A stretch of 64,000 bases of DNA from Cycas panzhihuaensis. Taxonomy: Eukaryota > Cycadophyta. The stretch lies in assembly GCA_023213395.1 (NCBI GenBank), contig CM041465.1, positions 53,823,741 to 53,887,740 of the forward strand. Direction: 5' to 3'. This document shows, one piece after another, positions 12,059-24,850 of the stretch; within the stretch, counting starts at the first letter, position 1, and the number at the start of each line of letters is the position of its first letter. The notes below the pieces were generated by a model. It did no database searches. It was not told where the DNA came from and saw only the letters and a program-made list of their open reading frames with translations. A program made the position numbers and the translations under genes.

Positions 12059-13216
12059 TAAGAGTTAAATCTCAATAATTTGTAATCACTCTATTTCTAT
12101 TCATCTCACATAGTACTGCCATAGATATATTCAATGGTTTATTTTTCTTTTATCATGTCATAGTATACTTCCATCCCATTCATTTTAAGAGTTAGCCATG
12201 ACAAATGCTTCATCCTTATCATTAGTTGAATAAGAGTCATAACTACTAGGTCTTATTAAAAATAACATGATCACTCCTGTAAATGGCATAGGATGTGTAA
12301 GTCAGTGGTCTAGAGATCTTAGTAGATCATGCACATAGAAAATTGCACATACATATGTATGTGTGTATATGTGTATGTATAAAAGTAATATATTAAAGAG
12401 CCAAAATATTATAAGGCCCAAATCTATTTTTATAACTATGTATGATATGACTGTGGATCGCTAAAATGTATATTCATTAATAAGAAATCATGTAAGGAGA
12501 GCACACATAAGAGTACTTATCTAATATAAGACAAACATAAGAATTATACTTGAACTATATAGATGATAATATACCCATGTAAGAGATATGTTTGTTTGAA
12601 GTATACACATCATATTTAGAGGCCATCCCTTTAATTGACATGGAAGAACAACATAAATAGATCATCAATGAGTATTTTAAATAAGCAAAAAAAGAAATAT
12701 ATAAAAGATCAAAGGCTCAACAAGACAACATACATATAAATGAAGATAATAAGTGCCCAACACCACCTCCAGGGTCATATAGATCAATTTATAATGCATA
12801 AATTAAAGATTATATTCTAGAAGTTCCACTAGAAGTAATAACAACTTTGACTCCTAGTCATCCCAAATGAGTTCTATTAGTGGTTTTGATAAAAAGTGTA
12901 TTAAAGCCTTGCCTAATGCATATATTAATAGAAAAAACTTTTCTAGAAGAAACATATAATAAGCAATTAGAAAAAGACTATAAGTTGTCTAGTATATATC
13001 TATTATTTGATATAATAATTTAATGAAAGATATTATGGTGATAAATCTCTAATAAATTATGTAGGCTCTAGAATCTATGATAACTTACAACCCATTAAAT
13101 TACAATCCAAGATACAAAGCTAATGAATATAATATTCTCTTATCTACAAGAGGTAATCTTTGGATGTCATTTTTTAGGTGTGCTTTATGGATGAAGAATT
13201 TTAAGGAGGAGGATAT

Positions 13217-13370
13217 TGTTTTGTCTTTAATTAGGGATTAGTGATTATTAATTATTATAATTAGGTATATGAATGGGTCATATCTACTAATACATAATCC
13301 TTGGCATTAGCCTCCTTTGATTGATTTTACATTGTACAGTCTCCATGGTTGACCCCTATGGATCACCACA
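13217..13370 (+). repeat. Element S, 3' LTR
   Basis: It begins TGTTTTGTCTTTAATTAGGG and ends GATCACCACA. It aligns with the 5' LTR along its whole length once the extra block in that copy is skipped. The polypurine tract lies directly upstream. Confidence 0.85.
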
Positions 13371-13911
13371 GTATAAGAAAATGATCTTCTAGACATGGAC
13401 TTCAAACTTAATATGAAAATCATAGATGAGTATCACTTTATGCCAATGGTAAGCCATCCTTGAATTTTTAAGATATATTTCACAAATAATCAATCATTAT
13501 TTTGGAAGGATATGAAGAAGGATATTCAATAATACATAGTTTAATGCTCACTTTTTCAAGTAAATAGATATATGAACATAGCTCCACCAAGCCTATTATA
13601 ACCACTAACTATTCCATAGCAAAAAGAGAAAAGTGTTAACATAAACTTTATGATAAGCTTGCTATATGACAAGGAAAGAATATAATTTTTTTACTCATCA
13701 ATAGGTTGATAAAAATTTGATATTTTATTGTTATACAATTAACTTATAAGGCTCTCCAGACTATAGAAGTATTCATGAAGGAGATATATAGGCTACATTA
13801 ACTATTGACACAATTGTTTATGATTAAAATCTCAAATCCATAAGTCATTTTTTATAATAACTATTTAACTAAGATGGGGTAATAATAATCATAAGCACTA
13901 GTTACCATCCA
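13371..13911 (+). pseudogene. Gypsy G1 pol, part 2 (integrase zinc finger and core)
   Basis: The frame resumes after S with FKLNMKIIDEYH, then FWKDMKKDIQ and CSLFQVNRYMNIAPPSLL. These match the HHCC zinc-finger region of gypsy integrase, which helps position element DNA ends. The core follows (FMKEIYRLH, then ISNP.VIFYNN) and the sequence ends at codons for STSYHP just before element H. The next residues of the motif lie 24.6 kb away at 38,533. Several stops are present, many from Gln or Trp codons. Confidence 0.8.
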
Positions 13912-14290
13912 TATTAGATTAATATCATGATCTAAATCAATATGTATATAATCAAATAAACTCAAGAAAGTAGATCAATCATCAAACACAAAGCTAAATG
14001 AGCAATGCAAGTTCGTTATAGGTAAATTGGTTAAAAAGTGCATCTCTATTTCGATAGAGCTTCTATATGTAAAATCTCCAATGTATACAAATAAATTGTG
14101 TGGTGCTTAATTTATAAGCATATCATGGACAATTACATCAATTCCATTGGCTTACATATTCGAAAACATGGCAAACCTAACTCAACTTTACATAATGATT
14201 AAATTTACAATAGGGTTCTCTCCTAATGTATATGAAATATAAATATGCAAATATTACAAGGTAATGAAGGGGTCATTACAAGTTTTAACA
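13912..14290 (-). repeat. Element H, 3' LTR
   Basis: It aligns over its whole length with 38154-38532. On the minus strand it starts TGTTAAAACTTGTAATGACC. Its terminal CA has become TA. The minus-strand polypurine tract TTAAGGAAGGG lies at 14291-14301. Confidence 0.88.
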
Positions 14291-14992
14291 CCCTTCCTTA
14301 ATGAGAGCTTCATTACATATGATGTCAAGGTCATGATAAAACTATTCAAACTTTAGTTTACCAAGTGCTTTGATGAAGATGCTGGCAACTTGGTCCTCAG
14401 TTGGTCAGTATACTCAGTCAATAAAGTCATCGAGAGGTTACCTCAAGAGAATTTCTTTTATGAGCTTTCCATTCAGAAAGGCACTCTTTAATACCAAATG
14501 AACTTTATGATGCTTGATAGGGTTATTAGCATGAAAATTTAGTTTATAAAGCCTTTATAATCAATCAACATCTTTCCAAGTAACACATCTATTAGCTCCA
14601 AAGTTTCATTTTTCAAGATGGAATTCATCTCTTTGTTTATAGCTATTTTCCATGCTTAGTATTTAACTGCCTTCTTAAACATGAAAGGATCATAGGTTTC
14701 TAAGACACATACCATTGGGGCAAAGTTAGTGGAGTGTCTCATTTTTAACACTTTTTTGGAAGTTATAGGAAGAGGAGGAGCGTCTTTTAGTAATTGTTGG
14801 ACCCACTTAGGAGGTGGTTGAGAACTAGTGGCTTCTACCTAAAGGTCATCAACTAAAATATATAGCATAGAGGTTCTTACATCTGATGTAGATATTAAGA
14901 CTACGTGAGCTAAAGACAAACCTAGTATGTAGAAGGATACAAGTACTGGTGACTCCAAAATTAGTGTAAGAGGCATTTCAAGTATACAACAT
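14291..14992 (-). pseudogene. Element H pol, last part (start of RT joined to end of RNase H)
   Basis: Read leftwards, the frame gives KKAVKY.AWKIAINKEMNSILKN, matching the first residues of copia RT. Within about 40 residues it passes straight to FHANNPIKHHKVHLV and FIKALGKLKFE, which are the last residues of copia RNase H. The intervening roughly 400 residues, including the YxDD catalytic site, are absent, so an internal deletion removed the polymerase. The deletion point lies near 14,540. Further stops are present. Confidence 0.65.
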
Positions 14993-14997
14993 TATCT

Positions 14998-15642
14998 TGT
15001 TAGGTATTGTGACAACAATTATAGGCCTAATATTATGGCATGTTTTTGGTATGGTTTCCCCCCCTAATCTTTCTCGGGGGGTTCCAAGGGAGGCGGGAGC
15101 CCCCCTTAGCCGGGGGGGGTGCAAGGGGGTGGAACAACCCCCACTAGGAGGGGGTTTGGGGGCAATAGCCCCTGACTTAAAAAATTAGCCATGTAAACCT
15201 TCTCAAAATGTAAAGAGAATCAGGGTCATTTGATACAAATACCCTAGATTCTATGGTTGAGATTTAGGTCTTGGATGTTCCTCTCATGTAGCCCATTTTA
15301 GGGCTTTTCTTATTATGTTGTAATGTTATGCAATGTATTGTGAAGAGGGCGGCGACTGATTATTATTCCAGAGAGCACTCTATAATTGTGATGTATTATT
15401 TCTCCATTCTGCAGCAATAAAGATCGATACCTTTCTTGTGTGGATGTTTCCCTAACACACTGCTAGGGTTTTACCACATTATATCGGGTGCACATGTGAT
15501 GTTTGACTTTCATTTTCTTGTTACTGTATAATCTCTGATTTTATAACTTGCATGTAATTTTATGTTTCGATTTCTATAACTAGTTGTAAAAAAGTAATAG
15601 ATCTTGGTGGCAGTTAAAGGGTTAGACCTTGTATTCTCAACA
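14998..15642 (+). repeat. Element A, 5' LTR (645 bases)
   Basis: It begins TGTTAGGTATTGTGACAAC and ends TTGTATTCTCAACA. It has a G+C-rich block at 15055-15176, then AT-rich sequence. Confidence 0.93.
15055..15176 (+). other. G+C-rich hairpin/G-run island inside LTR
   Basis: About 120 bases of alternating C runs and G runs (for example CTCGGGGGGTTCC, TAGCCGGGGGGGGTGC, GGGGGTTTGGGGGC) in otherwise AT-rich DNA. Several C-run/G-run pairs can form stems, and the G runs fit the pattern for a G-quadruplex. Related islands occur in LTRs 1, 3 and 4 of the array (about 20636-20745, 25704-25825 and 33286-33400). Confidence 0.8.
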
Positions 15643-15644
15643 AG

Positions 15645-15657
15645 TGGTATCAGAGCC
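15645..15657 (+). promoter_or_regulatory. Element A primer-binding site
   Basis: TGGTATCAGAGCC, the standard initiator tRNA-Met complement of copia elements, two bases after the LTR. Confidence 0.92.
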
Positions 15658-15713
15658 ACTCCTTTTCTTACAGCGAGTTTGTGAAGGTTTTGTTGTCAAA
15701 TTTTCTACACCAA

Positions 15714-18700
15714 ATGGTGAAACTAGCGAGTGCAAAGTTTGAGGTGGAGAAATTCAATGGCAAGAACAACTTCGAGTTATGGAAGCTAAAAGCATATGAT
15801 ATTCTTGTATAGTAGGGTTTGTACAAAGCCCTTGCAGGCAAGTCGAAGAAACCCGTGGGGATGGATGATGAGGAATGGGATGATTTAGACAAAAAAGCAC
15901 TTAGCACAATACGATTGTGCTTAGTGGATGAAGTTTTGTTTAACATCGCAGGGGAGCAGACGACAGTAGGATTATGGACCTAGTTGGAAGGCCTGTATAT
16001 GACCAAATCAGTAATTAATCAAATCTACCTGAAGAGGTAAATGTACTCTTTACAGATGAAGGAAGGTACAAAAATCGCTGACCATTTAAATGTTTTCAAT
16101 ACTCTTATTTGTCAATTGACTAGTATCGATGTTAAAATTGAGGATGAGGACAAGGCAATTACCCTGTTATGCTCATTACCTGAATCCTGGGATAATATTG
16201 TCACCTCAATTAGTTTTAGCACTACAGATGAATTGGAATATGACTCTGTTGTGAGTGCTTTGCGAATAGAAGAAGTGTGAAGAAAGTCTAGTCTTGAAAC
16301 CTCCACACCAGAAGCCATGATAGTAAGGGGTAGAGCATTTGAGAGAGGACAAAACTCCAAGGATACATCGAGATCCAAGTCAAAGAGCAAAGAGAGTAAG
16401 CTCAGGTGTTGGCATTGTAATAAGACTGGTCACCTCAAGAAGGATTGTTATAAAAGGAAAGAGTTCCAGAAAAAGGAAGATCCTGCCAAGGAGGCAAATC
16501 AGGTGCAGTCAAATCAAGTTATGGATGATGATATCTTGGTTGCTTATAATGTTTCTTATTATCACCATGACTGGTTATTAGATTCAGGTGCTTCGTACCA
16601 CATGTGTCCACACAGGAGTTGGTTCTCATCATACCAACCCCTTGATGGTGGTGATGTGCATATGGGAAACGAAGTTTCTTGTAAGACAGTGGGCATTGGT
16701 AGCATTAGAATTAAGATGTTCGATGGGGTAGTCAGAACATTAACTGAGGTTAGACATGTACCTGATTGAAAAAGTAATCTGATTTCCTTGGGTGAATTAG
16801 ATTTAGGTGATTTTAAGCATACAGGTCATGAAGGAGTCCTAAAGGTGTCAAAAGGTACCTTGGTTGTTATGAAAGCCTTAAAGAGAGGAAATCTTTACAT
16901 TTTAGTGGGAAATACATATGTCAACCAAGCAACTATATTATCAAAGACAACAGAAGATCCAGCTCAGCTATGGCATTAGAGACTTGGGCACATGAGTGAA
17001 AGAGGACTTAAGGTGCTGATAAACCATAAGTTGCTTTCTAACTTGTAGCTTTCAGACTTGGCTTTCTATAAACATTATGGTTTTGGAAAACAGTGTAGAC
17101 CTAGGATTAAAGTAGGGAGTCACACTAGTAAAGGCATTCTGGATTATATACATTCAGATGTATGGGGACCAACCCCTAAAATATCTTGTGGAGGATCATT
17201 ATATTTTGTTACATTTATAGATGATTACTCTAAGAAGGTATGGGTCTATTTTTTGAAAAAGAAATCTGAAGTTTTCAGTGTGTTTAAGCAGTTCAAGGCT
17301 TTAGTTGAGAATAGTATTGGTAAGACAATCAAATGTTTAAGAACTAACAATGGAGGTGAGTTCAACTCCTTGGAGTTTGAGAACTATTGCAGAGAAGCTA
17401 TGATCGAAAGACACAAGACCACTAGCTATACTCTGTAGTAAAATGGCATTGCTAATTGCATGAATAGGACACTCTTGGAAAGAGTAAGAAGCATGCTAAG
17501 TAATGCAGGAGTGGAGCAGGGCTTGTGGGCAGAAGCTATTCAAACAGCTTATTATCTGGTAAACAGGTCACTATCAGTTACAATAGATTGTAAGTTTCCT
17601 AAAGATATATGGACTGGACATCCGTGTGATTATTCAAATTTAAAAGTTTTTGGTTGTGATGCCTATGCCTGGACTAACAAAAGTAAATGTTCAAAATTAG
17701 ACCCAAAATCCAAGAGATATATCTTTGTTGGTTATGGTGATAAGGATGGTGTGAAGGGATACAGGTTGTGGGATCCTACTGCCCACAAAATCACCATTAA
17801 TAGAGATGTCATATTTGATGAATCTCCCCTTATAAAATCAGATAGTGTAGAAGCTGAAATGAAATAGGAGCAGTAAGATGAACATCGACAAGTTAAGTTT
17901 GAAATGCAGCCATCTGTGGAATTAGAAGAGCATGAAGATCTTTCTGAAGATGAATCAACAGCAGATTCACAGGAGTATATGGACACTCCTCTGCCAACAG
18001 TTAGAAGATCTACACAAGTTAGTCATCCACCGGATGTCTGACCCTTCTATTTCTATTGCTTTAGTTTCTAGTGATGGTGAGCCCATATGTTATCAGGAAG
18101 CAGTAGATGATATCCATGGAGAGAAGTGGATAAGGGCTATGCAAGAAGAGATAGATGCTTTAAAGAAAAATAATTCATGGGACTTGGTAGAACTTCCACA
18201 TGGCGGGAAGGCATTGGTTGCGGTGGGTTTTTAAAAGAAAACAGATGTTAACAGAAAGGGTGATAAATCTGAGGGCTGGCCCGGTGGCAAAAGGTTTTAC
18301 ACAGAAAGTAGGTATTGACTTTCATAAGATCTTTTTACCAGTTGTTAAACTTGTTTCAATTCGAGTGCTGTTAGCATTGGTAGCTTCTCTTGATTTGGAG
18401 TTGGAGCAGTTAGATGTAAAAATAACTTTTCTACATGGAGATTTAGATGAGAAGATCTATATGGATCAACCAGAGGGGTTTGTATAAGATGGCAGGAAAA
18501 GACTTGTTTGTAGGCTCAGGAAATCATTGTATGGCCTAAAGCAATCACCCAGGCAGTGGTACAAGAAGTTTGATACCTTCATGGAGAGCCAAATTTTTAA
18601 AAGAAGTGAGTATGACCATTGTGTTTACTTTAAATTTATGGACAATGGCTTATTCATTATCTTAGTGTTATATATTGATGACATGATGGTTGCAAGCAAG

Positions 18701-19627
18701 AGCATGGTAGAAATCAATAAGCTAAAGGCTCAATTGGCTAGGACTTTTGATATGAAGGATCTAGGAGCTACAAAACAAATCTTAAGCATGGAGATACACA
18801 GAGACAGGAAAAGTGGTAAGCTATGGTTATCACAGCAGAAATATGTAGAGAAGGTGCTAACCAGGTTTAGGATGGCAAATGTGAAACCAATGAGTATCCC
18901 ATTGACTTCCTACTTCAAGCTTTCATCTAATATGAGTCCTAGTAGTGGAGAAGAAAAGGCTTATATGTCTTGTGTGCCTTATGCCAATGCAGTAGAAAGT
19001 TGGATGTATGCCATGGTATGTATAAGACCTAATATTTCACATGCAGTCAGTGTAGTTAGTAGGTTTATGGCAAATACAGGAAAGGAACATTGGGCTACAA
19101 TGAAATGGGTGCTTCAGTATTTGAGAGGCACTAGTAATTACTACATCACCTTTGGGGGTACAGGTAATCAAGTTTGTGGATATATCGATTCAGACTTTGT
19201 AGGAGATTTAGACAAAAGAAGGTCTACTTCAGGTTATGTTTTTACTCTTGCAAATGGTCCAGTTAGTTCGATGTCCAAATTGCAGAGCAAAATTACACTG
19301 TCAACCATAGAAGCTGAATATATTACTACAGTACATGCTTGTAAAGAAGCAATCTAGTTACAGGGTCTATTGGTTGAGCTTGGAAGGAGACAGGAAAATG
19401 TAAAGGTATTTTGTGATAGTCAAAGTGCCATTTACCTAGCCAAGAATCTAGCTTATTATAGTAGAACAAAGCATATTGCTCTTAAGTACCATTTTGTTAG
19501 ACAGGTTGTAGAAGTAGGTGGAGTGGCACTTGAGAAGATTCACACCAATCAGAATTGTACTGATATATTCATAAAACTAGTACCATTAGAGAAGTTCAAA
19601 TGGTGTTTGACTTCTCTTGGCTTGTAG
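15714..19627 (+). pseudogene. Element A gag-pol polyprotein, broken
   Basis: One long frame from ATG 15714 holds gag (capsid-like, to about 16,300), a CCHC zinc knuckle CWHCNKTGHLKKDC near 16,410, aspartic protease WLLDSGAS near 16,570, the pre-integrase finger ending LWH.RLGH near 16,980, and the integrase core with DVWGP, RTNNGGEF and NRTLLERV. The frame shifts near 18,030 and again near 18,205. RT follows, with the catalytic YIDD codons at 18671-18682, then RNase H (SAIYLAKN, RTKHIALKYHF) ending at 19627. At least ten stops interrupt it. Most sit where relatives have CAG, CAA or TGG, as in TAG-TAA at 17436-17441. It encodes no working protein. The motifs resemble the TNT1/Tork lineage. Confidence 0.92.
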
Positions 19628-19683
19628 AAAAGATGATAAAGGATCCAAGAAAGGTAGTAGGTAATTATTATCAAGGTGGAGAT

Positions 19684-19837
19684 TGTTGGGTATTGTGACA
19701 ACAATTATAGGCCTAAAATTATGGCATGTTTTTGGCACAATTTCCTCCCCTAATCTTTCTCAGGGGGTTCCAAGGGGTCTAGGTAAAAGCAATAGATCTT
19801 GGTGGCAGTTAAAGGGTTGGACCTTGTATTCTCAACA
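19684..19837 (+). repeat. Element A, 3' LTR with internal deletion
   Basis: The first about 100 bases and the last about 55 bases match the 5' LTR. Some 490 bases between are missing. The break falls inside the G-rich island, after GGGGGTTCCAAGGGG, and resumes at sequence matching about 15,580. Confidence 0.9.
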
Positions 19838-19842
19838 TATCT

Positions 19843-20163
19843 TTTGCTATAAATCAAAGTTGTATGGGATCTAAGTATCTTCACCAAATATTACATCTTG
19901 AGTAGTGTAGGATTAGTTTCCAATAATGTCAAATACTTTATAGGCTTTATAACTAGGTTCATAGCTAAGGAATATGCACTTATAGCTTTTATCATCTAGC
20001 TCCTTCTTATTCTCCTTAGGAATAAGTTTGTAGGCTTTACATCCAAATGCCTTTAATTGAGTAACTATTAGTTTGAGTCCTAACTAAGCCTCCTTAGGGG
20101 TGATATCTCTTACTGCAATAGTGGGACTTCTATTTGTTAGATAGGCAACAGTCATAATGGCAT
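19843..20163 (-). pseudogene. Element H integrase, C-terminal part
   Basis: Read leftwards from 20163, the translation starts IMTVAYLTNRSP and continues LKAFGCKAY, ENKKELDDKSYKCIFL and DVIFGED. These are standard copia integrase/RT-linker residues. They continue in frame from codons at 33,694 once the array and one copy of its target duplication are removed. The other end stops at the target duplication of element A. Two or three stops are present. Confidence 0.8.
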
Positions 20164-20804
20164 TGTTAAGAAGATAAGGTCCCAACCTTTAAACCGCCAC
20201 CAAGATCTTAACTATTCTTGTAACTAGTTGCAGGAATTGAAATTAAAATTTAACATGCAAGTTCTTAAACTAGAGATAAAACAATAAAATGAACAAGAAA
20301 TTCAAGTATCATATATATAGCCAATATAACATGGTAAAACCCTAGCAGTGTTCTAGGGAAACATCCACACAACAAAGGTATCGATCTTTATTATTGTAGA
20401 ATGAAGAAAATATACATAACCCTATAACAGAGTGCTCACAGTAATAATAACCAGCTACCCAACTACTCATAGTATATTGAACACTATCAACATAAGGAAA
20501 AACACCCTAAATTAGGCTACAAGAGAGGGTCATCCAAGGCACAAATCTTGACCATAGAATCTATGGTATTTTGAGTGAATGACCCTGATTCTCTTTACAA
20601 TTTCATATACTTTCTAGTGCTAAATTTTTGGGTTGGGGGCTATCGCCCCCAAACCCCCTCTTTGCGGGGAGCATTCCGCACCCCCCTAGCCAAGGGGGGC
20701 TCCTACCTCCCTTGGAAACCCCTGAGGAAGGTTTGGGGGAGAAACCACATTGCCAATCTCTCAAAATTTTAGCCTCTTAACCGTTGTTGTCATATTACCT
20801 AGCA
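20164..20804 (-). repeat. Array LTR1 (3' LTR of copy B)
   Basis: 641 bases. It ends (minus strand) in TCTTAACA and starts TGCTAGGTAATATGACAAC. The preceding tract AATGTGGTGAT is a decayed polypurine tract. It contains a G+C-rich island near 20636-20745. Confidence 0.9.
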
Positions 20805-20829
20805 ATCACCACATTGATAATAATTTACT

Positions 20830-23800
20830 TGGTACCTTTCTTAGGCCCTTTATCACCTTTTCTACAAGCCAAGAGAAGTCAAACACCATTTGAACTTCTC
20901 TCATAGTACTAGTTTTATGAACATATTAGCACAATTTTATTTTATGTTAATCTTCTCAAGTACCACTCCACCTGCTTCCAAAACTTGTCTAACAAAATGG
21001 TACTTAAGAGCAATATGCTTTGTCCTACTATGATAAGCTGGATTCTTGGCTAGGTAAATGGTACTTTGACTGTCAAAAAATACCTTTACCTTTTCCTGTT
21101 TCCTTCTAAGCTCAACCAATAGATCCTGTAATCAGATTGCTTCTTTACAAGCATATGTTGCAATAACATATTCAGCTTATGTATTCGATAATGTAATTGT
21201 ACTCTACAATTTTGACATCCAACTAACTGGACCATTTACAAGAATGAATACATAACTTGAAGTAGACCTTCTCTTATCTAAATCTCTTACAAAGTTTGAA
21301 TTAACATATCTATAAACCTGATTATATGTACCTCCAAAGGTGATGTAATAGTCACTTGTGCCTCTCAAATACCAAAGCATCTATTTCACTGCTGCCTAAT
21401 GTTCCTTTACTAGATTTTTTATAAACCTACTAATTACACTGATTGCATATGAAATGCCAGGTCTTGTACATACCATGGCATACATCAAACTTCCTAATGC
21501 ACTAGCATAAGGTACACGAGGCATATAATCCTTTTGCTCTTCATTACTAGGACTCATACTCGAAGAAAGCTTGAAATGGGAAGCTAATGGGATACTCACT
21601 AGTTTCACATTTTCCATACCAAACCTAGTTAGCACCTTCTCCACATATTTCTGTTATGATAACCATAGCTTACCATTTTTCCTATCTCTATGTATCTCCA
21701 TACCTAAGATTTGTTTTGTAACTCCTAGATCCTTCATATCAAAAGTCCTAGCCAATTCAGCCTTTAACTTATTGATTTCTTCTATGCTCTTGCTTGCAAC
21801 TAGCATGTCATCAACACACAATACCAAGATAATGAATAATCCATTTTCCATGAATTTAAAGTAAATACAATGATCATACTCACTTCTTTTGAAATTTTGG
21901 CTATCCATGAAGGCATTAAACTTCTCGTACCATTGCCTGGGTGATTGTTTTAGGCTATACAATGATTTGCTAAGCCTATAAACAAGTCTTTTTCTGCCAT
22001 CCTGTACAAACCCTTATGGCTGATCTATATAGATCTCCTCATCTAAATCTCCATGTAGAAAATCTATTTTTACATCTAACTATTCCATCTCCAAATCAAG
22101 AGAATCTACCAATGCTAATAACACTTGAATTAAAACAAGTTTGACAACTGGTGAAAAGATCTCATGAAAGTTAATACTAGCTTTCTGTGTAAAGCCTTTA
22201 GCTACCAGTCTTGCCCTATATTTGTCAACCTTTCCATCAACATATATTTTCATCTTTAAAACCCACCTACAACCAATAGTTTTCCTTCTATATGGAAGTT
22301 CTACCAAGTCCCATGAATTATTTTTCTTCAAAGAATCTATCTCTTCTTGCATAGCCCTCTTCCACTTCTCACTATGGATATCATCTATAACTTCTTGATA
22401 ACAAGTAGGCTCACCATCATTAGAAACCAAAGTAATAGAAATAGAAGGGTTGTACTTGTCAAGTGGATGACTAACTCAAGTAGATCTTCTAATTGCCAGT
22501 AGAGGAATGTCCACATACTCTTATAAATCTATTGCAAATTCATCTTTAGAAAGATCTTCCTACTCTTCTGATTCCAAAGATGGTTGCATTTCAAACTTGA
22601 CCTCGTGATGTTCAACTTTATGCTCCTATTTTACTTCAACTTCTACACTGTCTGATTTTAGAAGGGGAGATTCATCAAATACAACATCTCTATTAATGGT
22701 GATTTTATGGGTAGTAGGATCCCATTACCTATATCCCTTCACACCATCTTTATCACCATAACCAACAAAGATACATCTCTTGGATTTTGGGTCTAACTTT
22801 AAATGTTTACTTTTATTAGTCTAGGCATAAGCATGACAACAAAAAACTTTTAAATTTGAATAGTCACATAGATATCCAGTCCATACCTCTTTAGGAATCT
22901 TCCAATCTATTGCAAGTGATGGTGACATATTTACCAGATAACAAGTTGTTTGAACAGTTTCTGCCCATAAGCCTTACTCCACTCTAGCATTACTTAGCAT
23001 GCTTCTTGCTCTTTCTAAGAGTGTCCAATTCATGTGCTCAGTAATACCATTTTGCTGCAGAGTATAGCTAATGATCTTGTGCCTTTCAATCTTAGCTTCT
23101 CAATAATAGTTCTCAGACTCCAAGGAGTTGAACTCACCTCCATTATTAGTTCTTAAAGATTTGATTGACTTACCAGTGTTGTTCTTAACTAGAGCCTTGA
23201 ATTGCTTAAACACACTGAAAACTTCAGATTTTCTTTTCAAAAATTAGACTCGTACCTTTTTGGAGTAATCATCTATAAATGTGTCAAAGTATAAAGATAA
23301 TCCATAAGATATTGTAGGGGCTAGTCCCCACACATTTCAATGTATATAATCTAGAATACCTTTACTAGTGTGACTCCCTACTTTAAGCCTAAGTCTACAC
23401 TACTTTCCAAAAATACAATGTTTATATAAAGCCAAATCTGAAAGTTGTAAGTTAGGAAGCAACTTAAAGTTTATCAGCACCTTAAGTCCTCTCTCACTTA
23501 TGTGCTCAAGTCTCTGATGCCATAACTGAGCTGGATCTTCTGCAGTCTTTGATGTTGTAGTTGCATGGTTGACATCTATACTTCTTAATAAAATATAAAG
23601 GTTTCATTTCTTTAAGGCTTTCATAATAACTAAGGCACCCTTTGACACCTTTAAGACTCCTTCATGACCTATATGCTTATAACCACCCAAATCTAGTTCA
23701 CCTAAGGAAATCAAATTTTTTTTCAGATCAGGTACATGTCTAACCTCAGTTAATGTTCTTATTACACCATCAAACATCTTAATTCTGATGTTACCAATGC

Positions 23801-24800
23801 CCACTATCTTACAAGAAACTTCATTTCCCATAAGCACATCACCACCATCAAGAGGTTGGTACGATGAGAACCAACTCTTGTATGGACACATGTGGTGTGA
23901 AGCACCTGAATCTAATAACCAGTCATGGTGATAATGGGAAACATTACAAGCGACCAAGACATCATCATCCATAACTTTATTTGACTCCGCCTAATTAGCC
24001 TCCTTGGCAGGATTACATTTTTCTGGAACTCCTTCCTTTTGAAGCAATCCTTCTTGAGGTGACCAGTCTTATTACAGTGCCAACACCTGACCTTACTCTT
24101 CTTGCCTTTTAACTTCAACCTCGATGTATCCCTAGAGCTTTGTCCTCTATCAATTGTTCTACCCCTTGCTATCATAGCTTCTGGTGTGGAGGTTTTAAGA
24201 CTAGACTTCCTCCACACTTCTTCCATTAGTAAAGCACTAACAACATAATCATATTCTAATTCATCTATAGTGCTAAAACTAATTGAGGTGATAATATTAT
24301 CCCAGGATTCTAGTAATGAGCATAATAAGATAACAACCTTGTCCTCATACTCAATTTTAACATCAATACTAGACAACTAACAAATAAGAGTATTGAAAAT
24401 ATTTAAATGGTTAGCAATTCTTGTACCTTCCTTCATCTATAATGAGTACAACTGCCTCTTCAAGTATATTCAATTCATCACTGATTTGGTCATATATAGG
24501 CCTTCCAAATAGATCCATAATCCTAATGTTGTTTGCTCCCCTATGATGTTAAATAGAATTTTATCTGCCAAGTATAATCATATTGTGCTAGGAGCCTTCT
24601 TGTCTAGATCATCCCATTTGTCATCTCCCATCTCTGTGGGTTTCTTCATGTTGCCTATAAGAGCTCTGTACAAACCTTATTGTACAAGAACATCATACGC
24701 TTTCAACTTCCACAACTTGAAGTTGTTCTTGCCATTGAATTTCTCCACCTCGAACTTTGCACCTGCTAGTTTTTCTATTTAGTGCAAAAAAAGCTGATAC
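20830..24800 (-). pseudogene. Array copy B gag-pol, broken
   Basis: Read leftwards: gag with its ATG changed to ATA near 24,775, then zinc knuckle CWHCNKTGHLKKDC near 24,080. Protease WLLDSGASHH lies near 23,920, integrase in many short frames from 23,450 to 22,640, RT at 22,430-21,400, and RNase H with RTKHIALKYHF at 21,119-20,937. The RT catalytic motif reads CVDD instead of YVDD (near 21,810). Frames are cut by stops and small indels. The domain order and sequence are the same as in element A. Confidence 0.88.
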
Positions 24801-24850
24801 CAAAACCTTCACAAACTTGTTGCAAAAATAAAAGTGGCTCTGATACCACT

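Larger units (their letters stand above)
10793..13370 (+). mobile_element. Element S: small non-coding LTR element (2,578 bases)
   Basis: A 5' LTR (10793-11080) and 3' LTR (13217-13370) flank about 2.1 kb of interior. TG/CA termini are present, and a perfect 5-base duplication GTATA lies at 10788-10792 and 13371-13375. A copia-type primer site (TGGTATTAGAGC, 11085-11096) lies four bases inside the 5' LTR and a polypurine tract (AAGGAGGAGGAT, 13203-13214) lies before the 3' LTR. The interior is AT-rich with no recognisable gag or pol, so it moved with proteins from elsewhere or has decayed completely. It sits inside the integrase of gypsy G1. Confidence 0.85.
14998..19837 (+). mobile_element. 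Element A: TNT1-like Ty1-copia (4,840 bases)
   Basis: The 5' LTR is 14998-15642 and the 3' LTR is 19684-19837. A perfect 5-base duplication TATCT lies at 14993-14997 and 19838-19842. The primer site is at 15645-15657 and the polypurine tract before 19684 (AAGGTGGAGAT). The interior keeps all copia domains in the order gag, protease, integrase, RT, RNase H, but it is interrupted by stops and two frameshifts. It is inserted in the opposite orientation into element H, between its integrase and RT. Close relatives make up the array at 20164-33688. Confidence 0.93.

Noticed and set aside
15668-15946. Minus-strand open frame over element A gag, with similar ones at 24543-24782 and 32562-32759 (plus strand over the array)
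   Set aside because: These are complements of the gag start in A and in the array copies. The gag reading explains the conservation, and these frames have no motif of their own.
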